Positions 35,367 to 42,686 of a stretch of 48,882 nucleotides of DNA are shown piece after piece (the first letter of the stretch is position 1; each line of letters begins with the position of its first letter). Made by a program: the position numbers and the translations under genes. The stretch covers positions 1 through 48,882 of the forward strand of contig DATEHZ010000066.1 in NCBI GenBank assembly GCA_035279385.1. The letters run 5' to 3'. The DNA is from DATGJX01 sp035279385. GTDB taxonomy: Bacteria; Vulcanimicrobiota; Vulcanimicrobiia; Vulcanimicrobiales; Vulcanimicrobiaceae. The notes below the pieces were generated by a model that made no database searches, was not told the DNA's origin, and saw only the letters and a program-made list of their open reading frames with translations.

Positions 35367-37115
35367 TTACGGTAAGTCGACCCGATACAAATCGAAGTCG
35401 TCGATGCGCAGGCGCTGCGTTTCGCCCGCCGCGGGGGTGTCGAAGCGGACGGTGGCGGGGCCGGCTTTGAATGAGCCGTCGGGTTGCGGTGCGAGCGGAG
35501 CGCCGTCGAGCAGCAGACGGCCTTTGCGCACGTAGACGCGGCTTGCGGCGGGAATGCCCCAGACGCCCAAGCTCTCGTAGCGTCCGGTCAGCGCGTTCCA
35601 ACGCTCGGGATATGAGAATTTGCGCGGGCCGCTATATGCGGCGCTGGCGAACCACTGACTGCCGGAAACGGCTTCGTCGATCTTTCCGGCTTTGTTGCGC
35701 ACGAACGTCAGGCCCAAGACCGTAAAACGCGGATCGTCGACGTAGAACGTGTCGCCGCCGCGCGGATACAGCGTTTTGGATCCTTGCGGCGTTTGCAGCG
35801 AAAGGCCGGCTGCGCTCGCGGCGATCCGCACGGTCGAGCCGTCCGGTGCGGTGTAGGTTCCCGCATACGAGGCGGCGTTCGTAACTGCCGTGCGCTGCAA
35901 GTAGTTGCCGAGTTTCGCCGGAAGCGCGGGCAGCGCTGCTCCCGCGCTCTGCGCTTGCAGAACGCGGATGGCGTACAGCACGATCGCGCACGGGTGCAGC
36001 GGCGCTTCGACCAGATTCGACATCGCGATGACGCCGAAGCCGCGCGTGACGTCGTTCTCCATGCATGCGGAGTAGCCGGCGATGCCGCCGGTGTGACCGA
36101 CGATCGTGTCGCCGCCCTCCTGGTGTACGGCAAGTCCGAACGCGTAGTGCTCGTAGAGTTGCGGCGCTTCCGCGAGTTCCGGCGCGGTTTGACCAGCGAT
36201 CTTGCCGTTATTTGAATCCGGCGTCGTCCACATGCGGTAGGCCGCCGCCGAAAGCACACGCTTGCCCGCATCGTTCACGCCGCGGTTCAAGATCAAGCGC
36301 ATGTATTTCGCCATATCCTCCGGTGTTGAAATAACGGAACCCGCCGGATCGACGAAATCTCCCGGCGCGGACGGGATGAGGCGGGGACTCGGCGGCGTTA
36401 TGGCGTTGGGTTCTTCGAAGACGTAGCCGGGCGCCGCGCTCGAGAGCGTTTCGGGCGTGAAAACGGGACTGCTGTGCGACATTGCGAGCGCGTCAAAGAC
36501 GCGCGACTGCAGCGACTGCGCCCACGGCCGCCCGTCAATGGTGGAGAGAATCGCGCCGGTCGTTGCGAGTCCGTCGTTCGAATACGACCAACTCGTGCCT
36601 GGTGCGAAGATCGTATGCGCGCCGCGCAGCGCCGCGACCGAATACATGTAGCCCGGCGAAAATGAAAAGTCGTCGGGTGTGCCGCCGGTGTGCGAGAGCA
36701 ACTGGTGCGCGTAAATCGTCCGCCCGCCGGAGTGTATCGAGAACCAGGGCAGGTACGCGCGGACCGGTTTGGCGGGGTCGAACCGGCCTTCGTCGTGCGC
36801 CTCCATCAGCGCGAGCGCGGTCATACCCTTCGTGATGGATCCAATCGGAAAACGCGTCGACGCGGTTACCGGTATTTTCGCGTCGAGATTCGCGAAGCCG
36901 ACCGTGAGAATGCGCAGCGTGTGCGTCCGATCCGTGATCGCCACCGACATGCCCGGAGCGCCTTGCTCCTCCAGCGCCTGCGGTGCGTACGCTTCGATCT
37001 GCCGGAGCGCGTCGTCGACGCTGGGCGCCGGTGCGGCGTGCACGCCGCCTGCGCCGCTGCAAATCGAAGCGGCGGCAAAAAGCGCTAGGATTTTTACGGA
37101 ACGGATTCTGCCCAT
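35367..37115 (-). CDS. secreted serine hydrolase (beta-lactamase family)
   Basis: 582 residues. A signal peptide (about 1-28) precedes a beta-lactamase-fold domain with SITK (Ser93, Lys96), YSN in SWSYSNDGLAT, and HTGG in DTIVGHTGGIAGY. The C-terminal third (YAGTYTAPDGSTVRI, LSLQTPQGSKTLYPRG) is a beta-rich accessory domain of the lipocalin-like kind found in many such hydrolases. The substrate is unknown; peptidase or esterase activity is more likely than antibiotic hydrolysis. GAGGAG is 5 to 6 bases before the ATG. The start overlaps the 3' end of the amino-acid permease by 22 bases, so the two are co-transcribed. Confidence 0.92.
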   Translation of the reverse strand: MGRIRSVKILALFAAASICSGAGGVHAAPAPSVDDALRQIEAYAPQALEEQGAPGMSVAITDRTHTLRILTVGFANLDAKIPVTASTRFPIGSITKGMTALALMEAHDEGRFDPAKPVRAYLPWFSIHSGGRTIYAHQLLSHTGGTPDDFSFSPGYMYSVAALRGAHTIFAPGTSWSYSNDGLATTGAILSTIDGRPWAQSLQSRVFDALAMSHSSPVFTPETLSSAAPGYVFEEPNAITPPSPRLIPSAPGDFVDPAGSVISTPEDMAKYMRLILNRGVNDAGKRVLSAAAYRMWTTPDSNNGKIAGQTAPELAEAPQLYEHYAFGLAVHQEGGDTIVGHTGGIAGYSACMENDVTRGFGVIAMSNLVEAPLHPCAIVLYAIRVLQAQSAGAALPALPAKLGNYLQRTAVTNAASYAGTYTAPDGSTVRIAASAAGLSLQTPQGSKTLYPRGGDTFYVDDPRFTVLGLTFVRNKAGKIDEAVSGSQWFASAAYSGPRKFSYPERWNALTGRYESLGVWGIPAASRVYVRKGRLLLDGAPLAPQPDGSFKAGPATVRFDTPAAGETQRLRIDDFDLYRVDLP

Positions 37116-38428
37116 TGTTCTCCTCGTTTACGGTGCCAGATCAGATAGATTGGTAAGCCGGAGAAAAAGATCACCAGACCGATGACCGAGTCGCGCGGGA
37201 ACGCGATATACGCGTTCACGACGAATGCCGCGCAGACGCCGGTGAAAAAGACGGTCGACCACGGATGGCCCGGAATCCGGATCGCCGGCGCGCGGCCTTC
37301 GCGATCGCGGCGCCGGAAAATCCAAATCGCCAGTGCGGCCAGCACCATGTACAAGAAGTCCATGGGCGTAACGTAGTTGAGGATGCGCTGGTAATTGCCC
37401 CACCCCACGATTGCGCTCGACACGACGCATTGCAGCGCAATGGCGACGACCGGCGTCTGCGTTTTCGGGTGCACGTACGCCAACTGCTTGAAGAACAGGC
37501 CGTCTTGCGCCATCCGGAAGTACAAACGCGGAACCGTCAGCGCGGCGGTTTGCAGATAGCCGAGCGTCGAGAGCGCGATGAACGCGGCAACGACGCCTTC
37601 GCCCGCGCGCCCGATGACCAGACGGACCATGTCGGTCGCGGGCGTGGACGATGCGGCTAGGCCGTCCGGACCGAGCATGCGCAATCCGCCGAGCGTGACG
37701 GCCACGTATAAGACGACGACGCCGATGACGCCGAGCACGAGGCCGATGGGCAGCGCGCGCGCGGAATGTTTCATTTCGCCGTCGAGGAACGGCGCGGTCT
37801 GCCAGCCGTCGTATGAATAGAAGACCGGGATGAGCGCGGCGCCCAGTGCGGCAAGCGCGGCGAGCGGGGCCAGCGATACGGGCGGCGTCAGAGACGCATG
37901 ATGCACCGCCACGGGGCCGAAAAAGCCCGCGGCGATAATCAGCGCGATCGCGCCCGCCTTCATCAGCATGAGCGCGTTCTGCGTCCCGACGCCCTCACGA
38001 ACGCCCAAGCAGTTGATAAGGCTCGTCACCACGATCGCGGCAACCGCCAAGACGGGAACGTCGAGGGGAATCCACAGATGCGCGTACGTCGCGAACGTGA
38101 CCGCGACGGCGGCAATCGCACCGCTCTGGCTCACCAAGAGCGCCGTCCATCCGGACATGAATGCGAGCGCCGGGTGAAACGCATCGCGCAAGTAGCCGTA
38201 CATGCCCCCGACGTCCGGCCGCCGCGAGGCCAGCTCGGCGAAGACGAACGCGCCGATCAGCGCGATGACGCCGCCGAGCAGCCATGCAAAGAGAATCAGC
38301 CCGGTGGAGTGCAGCCGCTGCGCGACCACGGAGGGATTCATGAAGATGCCCGATGCGATGATGCAGCCCATCACGATGAGCGTCGCGTCGAAGGCACCCA
38401 GCCGTTTCTGAAGACGAGTGCGGCTCAC
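37094..38428 (-). CDS. APC-family amino-acid permease
   Basis: 444 residues with about 12 hydrophobic helices. The first helix has the unwound substrate motif GCIIASGIFMNP, and EDL/ASRRPDVGGMYGYLRDAFHPALAFMSGW follows, as in LAT/YfnA-type permeases. These carry amino acids by proton symport or exchange. The GTG at 38428 starts the normal N-terminus (SRTRLQKRLGAFDATLIV); an ATG a few bases upstream is in another frame. Its partner downstream is a secreted serine hydrolase, so the pair may release and import amino acids. The region upstream contains palindromes, a repeat, and a 21-codon leader-like ORF on the same strand. Confidence 0.93.
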   Translation of the reverse strand: MSRTRLQKRLGAFDATLIVMGCIIASGIFMNPSVVAQRLHSTGLILFAWLLGGVIALIGAFVFAELASRRPDVGGMYGYLRDAFHPALAFMSGWTALLVSQSGAIAAVAVTFATYAHLWIPLDVPVLAVAAIVVTSLINCLGVREGVGTQNALMLMKAGAIALIIAAGFFGPVAVHHASLTPPVSLAPLAALAALGAALIPVFYSYDGWQTAPFLDGEMKHSARALPIGLVLGVIGVVVLYVAVTLGGLRMLGPDGLAASSTPATDMVRLVIGRAGEGVVAAFIALSTLGYLQTAALTVPRLYFRMAQDGLFFKQLAYVHPKTQTPVVAIALQCVVSSAIVGWGNYQRILNYVTPMDFLYMVLAALAIWIFRRRDREGRAPAIRIPGHPWSTVFFTGVCAAFVVNAYIAFPRDSVIGLVIFFSGLPIYLIWHRKRGEQWAESVP

Positions 38429-38488
38429 CCAGCATGATTACCTCGCCGCCCCCGGCTTTCCTCGGGCGGCAGGCAAAATATTGCTCTT

Positions 38489-38505
38489 GACGACAGTATA
38501 TCGTC
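38489..38505. promoter_or_regulatory. palindromic site upstream of the permease
   Basis: GACGA (38489-38493) and TCGTC (38501-38505) flank CAGTATA, 61-77 bases upstream of the permease start. An adjacent imperfect palindrome GCAAAATATTGC lies at 38473-38484. This AT-rich patch is the likely promoter/operator region of the permease-hydrolase unit; the regulator is unknown. Confidence 0.4.
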
Positions 38506-38517
38506 GGGCCCCCGCCG

Positions 38518-38571
38518 CCTCGACTTCGCTCGGCCGTGGTTCGAGCGGCTCACCATGACGAGGTTCGAGCG
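38518..38571. repeat. intergenic repeat-like element with inverted parts
   Basis: The stretch contains CTCGACTTCGCTCGG, then TTCGAGCGGCTCACCATGACGAGG and TTCGAGCG. The first and second parts are partly complementary, and the GCTCACCATGACG end resembles the dispersed palindromic words at 9113 and 10634. There is no gene here. Confidence 0.45.
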
Positions 38572-38587
38572 ATACTTCAGAGTCGAC

Positions 38588-38653
38588 CTAGAGACGCGCG
38601 GCGATTAGCCGCAGCAGGTGCATGTCGAGCGCTTCTCGCGCGCACTTGTCCAC
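38588..38653 (-). CDS. 21-residue leader-like peptide
   Basis: GTG at 38653 to TAG at 38588-38590 encodes 21 residues, with one Cys near the start and the tail DMHLLRLIAARL. An almost ideal ribosome site (AAAGGAGG at 38666-38659) lies 5 bases before the GTG, the best in the window, in otherwise non-coding DNA. The His-Leu-Leu-Arg-Leu...Arg-Leu pattern recalls short leader peptides annotated upstream of sulfur and amino-acid genes in Actinobacteria, but the usual Cys codons at the end are missing. The next same-strand gene is the amino-acid permease, 160 bases downstream. It may be an attenuation leader or a free small peptide. Confidence 0.5.
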   Translation of the reverse strand: MDKCAREALDMHLLRLIAARL

Positions 38654-38726
38654 GTAAACCTCCTTTCTCGTGTTTGATACCAGGACGATCGAAATATTCT
38701 GCGATGTGCCCGGTGCAAGATTGCGG

Positions 38727-39032
38727 CTATGAGGCAAGCGCCGTCTCTTGCTCGAGCAGGTCGGCGTTCTCGCGTACGATCGCGTACAGGCGATCGGATT
38801 GCGACGAGGGCGCGCAGCGGCTCAGATACGCGTCCAACGCGGCGACAAACCGCCTCCAGCGCAGGTCGTGCGTGCGTTCGCCCGGCGCGGGCGCGAGCGC
38901 GCGCACGTAACATCGATGTACGAAGGATGCCGCGCGCAGCAGCTCGCGTTGCCCGCGTGCCGTTTGCGAAAGAGCGATCGCCATTTCCAACGTCGATTCG
39001 GCGACCTCTACAGGAAGATCCAGTACGTTCAT
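38727..39032 (-). CDS. hypothetical protein coupled to the MFS exporter
   Basis: 101 residues, mainly predicted helix (VEVAESTLEMAIALSQTARGQRELLRAASFVHRCYVRAL is part of its core), with 2 cysteines and no signal or membrane segment. I do not recognise a family. The ATG overlaps the MFS stop (ATGA), so translation is coupled and the frame is probably real; a longer frame upstream of 39032 is a shadow of the exporter gene. It may assist or regulate the exporter, but nothing in the sequence shows how. Confidence 0.65.
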   Translation of the reverse strand: MNVLDLPVEVAESTLEMAIALSQTARGQRELLRAASFVHRCYVRALAPAPGERTHDLRWRRFVAALDAYLSRCAPSSQSDRLYAIVRENADLLEQETALAS

Positions 39033-40606
39033 GTCGTTTGCCGTTGTTTCAAGAAAGTGACGAATGGGCTGAAGGCGGCGACGAAGATGCCTGCGGCGAG
39101 CAGTGCATCGCCGTATGCCAGAACGGTCGATTGAGATGCGGCCAGTTGCGCGAGCTGCGCAACCGGATGCGCCTGCGACTGCACGAACGCCGCAACCTCC
39201 GGACGCTGCAGCGTAACCGATGACGAGAGCGCGGCTTGATGGAAGACCTCCCGCCGGTCCGCCATCGTCACGACGGCGGCGGCCGCGATCGATCCGCCGA
39301 GTTGAAATGCCAGGATGACTAGGGCGCTGGCTTTCGGGCCTTCTTTCGGCACCGCGCGCAGCGTTGCAACCAGCAGGGGCGAGTAGATGAACGCGATCCC
39401 CAGACCCGTGAAGAGCTGCGGCAGCGCGAGCGCAAAAAAGTCGGATTGCGAGGTCATCTCGTGCGAGAGCCAGATCGCGCCGACGCCGTGCACGAAGAGA
39501 CCGCCGCCGATAAGCCAGCGTAAATCGATCTGCGGGTTGTTCGTGAGCCGGCCGATCGGAAACGTGAGAAAGACGAGCGGCAGCGCGCGCAGCCCCATCA
39601 GCATGCCGGCCTGGGTCTCCGTGAAGCCGAGTTGCGTAACCGTGAACTGCGGCAGCAGCAGCGCACCGCCGAAGATGCCGACCGCGTTTGCGATAATCGT
39701 GAGGCATGCGACGGCGACGGCGCGATGCCGGAGCACGCGCAGATCGACGATAGGGTTCGCGGTGGACAATTCCCACCACACGAACGCCGCCGCGCCCGCG
39801 GGCGCGGCGAGCGAGCATGCCACGATGCGTTCATCAGAAAACCAGTCATATTGCTGTCCTTGATCTAGGACGTATTGCAGGCATCCGATCGTGACAACGA
39901 GCAGCGAGAGGCCAAAAGCGTCCACCGGCTCGCGCGAGGGCCGCGAGGCGTCGCGCAGGTAGAGCCAGAGCAGCACGAAGGCAAGGATGCCGGGCACGAT
40001 GTTGACGTCGAAGATCCACGGCCACGACATGTTGTCGGTGATGACGCCGCCGAGCGTGGGACCGACGGACGGTCCGATGATCGTCGCGAACGCGAAGATC
40101 GATTGGCTCAGCCCCAGCTCTTTCGGGCCATACGTGTCGCGCAAGATCATCTGTGCGGTCGAGAGCAAGCCGCCGCCGAACGCGCCTTGCACGATGCGAA
40201 AGACGATAAGCGCGTCGAGCGAGGTCGCCATGCCGCAGAGCACCGACGCGGCCGTGAAGCCGAGAATCGAAACCAGAAAATAGGTTTTGCGTCCGAAGCG
40301 GCGCTGCAGCCACGGCGTAATCGGAATCACGACGACGTTCGCAACGACGTACGCGGTGATGACCCACGTGGCTTCGTCGATCGTCGCGCCGAGATTGCCT
40401 TGAATCGTGGGCAGCGAGACGTTCACGATGGTCATGTCGATCATCTGCAGTAGTGCCGCGAGCATGACACCACCGACGACGAGCGCGCGGCGCACGCCGT
40501 GTTCGACGAGCGAATCGTTTTGTACGGGCGGCGTGGGCGTCGCAGGCCGCAAAGAGACAGCATCAAAAGACGCGCGCCGCGACTGCGGGCGCACAAGGGT
40601 CAACAC
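39029..40606 (-). CDS. MFS multidrug exporter, DHA2 (EmrB/QacA) family
   Basis: 525 residues with about 14 hydrophobic helices. Motif A-like GRKTYFLVSILGFTAASVLCG, motif D-like LLQMIDMTIVNVSLPTI, the RIVQGAFGGG motif and motif C (GPSVGPTLGGVI) identify a 14-helix proton-driven exporter such as EmrB or QacA. These expel hydrophobic toxic compounds. No EmrA-type membrane-fusion gene is adjacent. The start is GTG at 40606 with AGGAAG about 9 bases upstream. It is divergent from an XRE/MmyB-type regulator across 94 bases with two direct repeats, the likely control site. Confidence 0.94.
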   Translation of the reverse strand: MLTLVRPQSRRASFDAVSLRPATPTPPVQNDSLVEHGVRRALVVGGVMLAALLQMIDMTIVNVSLPTIQGNLGATIDEATWVITAYVVANVVVIPITPWLQRRFGRKTYFLVSILGFTAASVLCGMATSLDALIVFRIVQGAFGGGLLSTAQMILRDTYGPKELGLSQSIFAFATIIGPSVGPTLGGVITDNMSWPWIFDVNIVPGILAFVLLWLYLRDASRPSREPVDAFGLSLLVVTIGCLQYVLDQGQQYDWFSDERIVACSLAAPAGAAAFVWWELSTANPIVDLRVLRHRAVAVACLTIIANAVGIFGGALLLPQFTVTQLGFTETQAGMLMGLRALPLVFLTFPIGRLTNNPQIDLRWLIGGGLFVHGVGAIWLSHEMTSQSDFFALALPQLFTGLGIAFIYSPLLVATLRAVPKEGPKASALVILAFQLGGSIAAAAVVTMADRREVFHQAALSSSVTLQRPEVAAFVQSQAHPVAQLAQLAASQSTVLAYGDALLAAGIFVAAFSPFVTFLKQRQTT

Positions 40607-40655
40607 GGTGTCATCTTCCTAACGTGGGGGGCTTTGTGCTAGAATAGCGACCTAA

Positions 40656-40690
40656 TTATCCTATTACTAGCCTCTCATTTATCCTATCAC
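40656..40690. promoter_or_regulatory. direct-repeat operator between MFS and XRE genes
   Basis: TTATCCTATTAC (40656-40667) and TTATCCTATCAC (40679-40690) differ in one base and are 23 bases apart, about two helix turns. They occupy the divergent promoter region of the exporter and the XRE regulator, ending 10 bases before the regulator start. Binding would block both genes. Confidence 0.6.
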
Positions 40691-40700
40691 TGCGGGTGAC

Positions 40701-41564
40701 ATGAACGACACGAACGTCCAACGGCAAGAGCTTGCAGATTTTCTGCGTACGAGACGCGCGCGGTTGCGTCCGAGCGACGTCGGCTTACTCAATGGAACGC
40801 GCAGACGCACGCCCGGGTTGCGCCGCGAAGAAGTTGCGTTACTCGCAAACATCGGCGTCACGTGGTACACGCGTTTGGAACAAGGCGCGCCGATCAACGT
40901 TTCGCCCGGAGTGCTCACGAGCATCGCGGACGTGCTGCAGCTGACCGATCATGAGCGGGAGCATCTTTTCGTGCTTTCCGGGCACCGCGCCGCCGAAGCG
41001 ACGATCGCGGAAACCGAACGCGTGAGCGAAGTGCAGCAGCGCGTGCTCGACGCGCTCGATCCGAATCCCGCCGTCATTCGCGGGCGCCGTTTCGACGTGC
41101 TCGCCTGGAATCGCGCCGCGTGCGCGATCTTCGGCGACTATACGGCGAAAGACGTGTGGCACCGCAACAGCATTTGGCGCTTCTTCATGGATCCCACCGC
41201 GCGCACGTGCATGCCGCGCTCGCACGAAGCCGCTTCCAACGTGGTCGCGCAGTTCCGCGCGGTCGCCGCGAAGTATTTGGGCGATCCGGGTTTCCAAGAA
41301 CTCATCGACGTGCTGCTCGAAGGCAGCCCCGATTTCCGGCGTCATTGGTCGCAGCACGACGTGCACGGCACGACGGACGGCCTCAAGCACCTGTATCATC
41401 CGCTCGTGGGCGAACTGCGTTTGGAATACACGTCGCTGGCCGTACCGGGCGCTCCCGACATGTACCTGATCGCGTACACGACGGCAAAAGGATCGGAAGA
41501 GGAGCGCAAGCTGCGCCTAGTGCTGGACTCCCAGCGCGAACTCGCCGCCCCTATTTCGCATTAA
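40701..41564 (+). CDS. XRE-family regulator with MmyB-like ligand-binding domain
   Basis: 287 residues. The helix-turn-helix at about 10-83 has LADFLRTRRARLRPSDVGL, RRTPGLRREEVALLANIGVTWYTRLEQG, and VLTSIADVLQLTDHEREHLF, a form typical of the MmyB group. The C-terminal region (about 110-270; DVLAWNRAACAIFGDY, GLKHLYHPLVGELRLEYTSL) is the MmyB-like domain, a PAS-like pocket that binds fatty acids or drugs. It most likely represses the divergent MFS exporter and itself through the TTATCCTATYAC repeats. Its end overlaps the convergent VOC gene by 14 bases. Confidence 0.93.
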   Translation: MNDTNVQRQELADFLRTRRARLRPSDVGLLNGTRRRTPGLRREEVALLANIGVTWYTRLEQGAPINVSPGVLTSIADVLQLTDHEREHLFVLSGHRAAEATIAETERVSEVQQRVLDALDPNPAVIRGRRFDVLAWNRAACAIFGDYTAKDVWHRNSIWRFFMDPTARTCMPRSHEAASNVVAQFRAVAAKYLGDPGFQELIDVLLEGSPDFRRHWSQHDVHGTTDGLKHLYHPLVGELRLEYTSLAVPGAPDMYLIAYTTAKGSEEERKLRLVLDSQRELAAPISH

Positions 41565-41964
41565 ACGCGATTCCGGCTTTCTGAACCTCTTGATACGGAA
41601 GCAGCCAAACCAGTGATTCGTCGTGCAAGTCCACGACTTGCACGTGGTTGCCGAACGGGTCGAAGAAGTCGCAGCGAAAACCGGGAATCAGTTTAAGCCC
41701 GTATTTCTCGGTGATCTTTTCGCGCACTTGCGCGATCTGTTCTTCGTCGCGAACCATGAGGCCGAAATGACGCCGGCGTTCCGGACGCACCTCGTCGACT
41801 TCGAACATCGCGAGAAACTGATGCTCGCCGAGTTTGAAGAACGCATCGCCCTCGCCCTCGTCGAGTTTTTCCAGGTTGAAGACGTCCTGGTAGAATTCGA
41901 CGCCCCGCTCGACGTCGTCGACTTCGATCGCGATATGGTTGAGACCGTACACTTTGACGCTCAT
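41551..41964 (-). CDS. VOC-family (glyoxalase/bleomycin-resistance-like) protein
   Basis: 137 residues of one vicinal-oxygen-chelate domain: VYGLNHIAIEVDDVERGVEFYQDVFNLEKL, RRRHFGLMVRDEEQIAQVREKI and FRCDFFDPFGNHVQVVDL. Metal-binding candidates are the His of NHIAIEV, His66 region and the Glu/His of the later strands. The substrate is unknown. It lies alone between the convergent XRE gene and the divergent PAP2-like gene. A GGAAGG stands unusually close to the ATG, so the exact start is less certain. Confidence 0.88.
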   Translation of the reverse strand: MSVKVYGLNHIAIEVDDVERGVEFYQDVFNLEKLDEGEGDAFFKLGEHQFLAMFEVDEVRPERRRHFGLMVRDEEQIAQVREKITEKYGLKLIPGFRCDFFDPFGNHVQVVDLHDESLVWLLPYQEVQKAGIAFNAK

Positions 41965-42035
41965 GCCTTCCAGCGTACTACCTGTACCGTACTTGAGGTC
42001 AAGGACCGCTTGGGCGCGGGGGGGAAGCGAGCGGC

Positions 42036-42686
42036 GTGTACGAGCAGCAGCCTCTGGCGCAGGGGCCGGTACCGCTGAAGAACCGGCGGGTCTGGCGCGA
42101 CCTGGCCCGGATACTCTCGACGGTCTTCAATCCGTTCTTGACGGCGCTCGCGCTATTCATCATTCTCTCGCACATCCGCGCGCGTACCACCGAAGAGTTC
42201 TGGGGCATGCTGTTTCTCTCGACGTTCTTCACGTCGATCGCCCCGATGCTCTTCATCTTCTGGCTCTATGCGACCGACCGGATCTCGGATCTCGACATGT
42301 CGGTACGCGAAGAGCGGGAAAAAGTCTTCGGCGTTTTCGTCGTCTTCTATCTGCTGGGCACGATCACGCTCTGGCTCACGCATTCGCCGCGGCTGCTCAT
42401 CGCCACGATGGCGGGCTACTCGCTCTCGACGATCGTCGTGCAGTACATCACGCGCTACTGGAAGATCAGCACGCACGCGCTCGGCATCACCGCACCGCTC
42501 GTCGCGCTCTGTCTGCTCTACGGACGCCAGCCGTTGCCGTTTCTCGTGCTCATTCCGATGGTGTGCTGGGCGCGCGTCTACCTGAAAGCGCATACCGTCG
42601 GACAGGTCGTTGCAGGCGCCGCGCTTGCAACCGCGAGCGTCGGCCTGTTCTTTTGGCTCTTCCACGTCCGCACGCTGGCCTGGTAG
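42036..42686 (+). CDS. PAP2-like membrane phosphatase family protein
   Basis: 216 residues with about six hydrophobic helices. Two parts of the PAP2 signature are recognisable: WKISTHALG (the S-x-H piece) and ARVYLKAHTVGQVVAG (the R-x5-H piece with the catalytic His). The first phosphate-binding motif (Kx6RP) is not obvious, so activity is uncertain. Active members remove phosphate from lipid phosphates such as undecaprenyl pyrophosphate or phosphatidate. The start is GTG at 42036, with GGGAAG about 10 bases upstream. The stop is followed immediately by the convergent stop of the LuxR gene. Confidence 0.75.
   Translation: MYEQQPLAQGPVPLKNRRVWRDLARILSTVFNPFLTALALFIILSHIRARTTEEFWGMLFLSTFFTSIAPMLFIFWLYATDRISDLDMSVREEREKVFGVFVVFYLLGTITLWLTHSPRLLIATMAGYSLSTIVVQYITRYWKISTHALGITAPLVALCLLYGRQPLPFLVLIPMVCWARVYLKAHTVGQVVAGAALATASVGLFFWLFHVRTLAW

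Noticed and set aside
38549..38571. Possible tRNA because of GGTTCGA-type T-loop words
   Set aside because: No acceptor stem, anticodon arm or CCA end could be fitted around either GGTTCGAGC; they belong to the repeat-like element.
38727..39818. 363-codon version of the protein after the exporter
   Set aside because: Everything upstream of 39032 is an out-of-frame reading of the MFS exporter gene.
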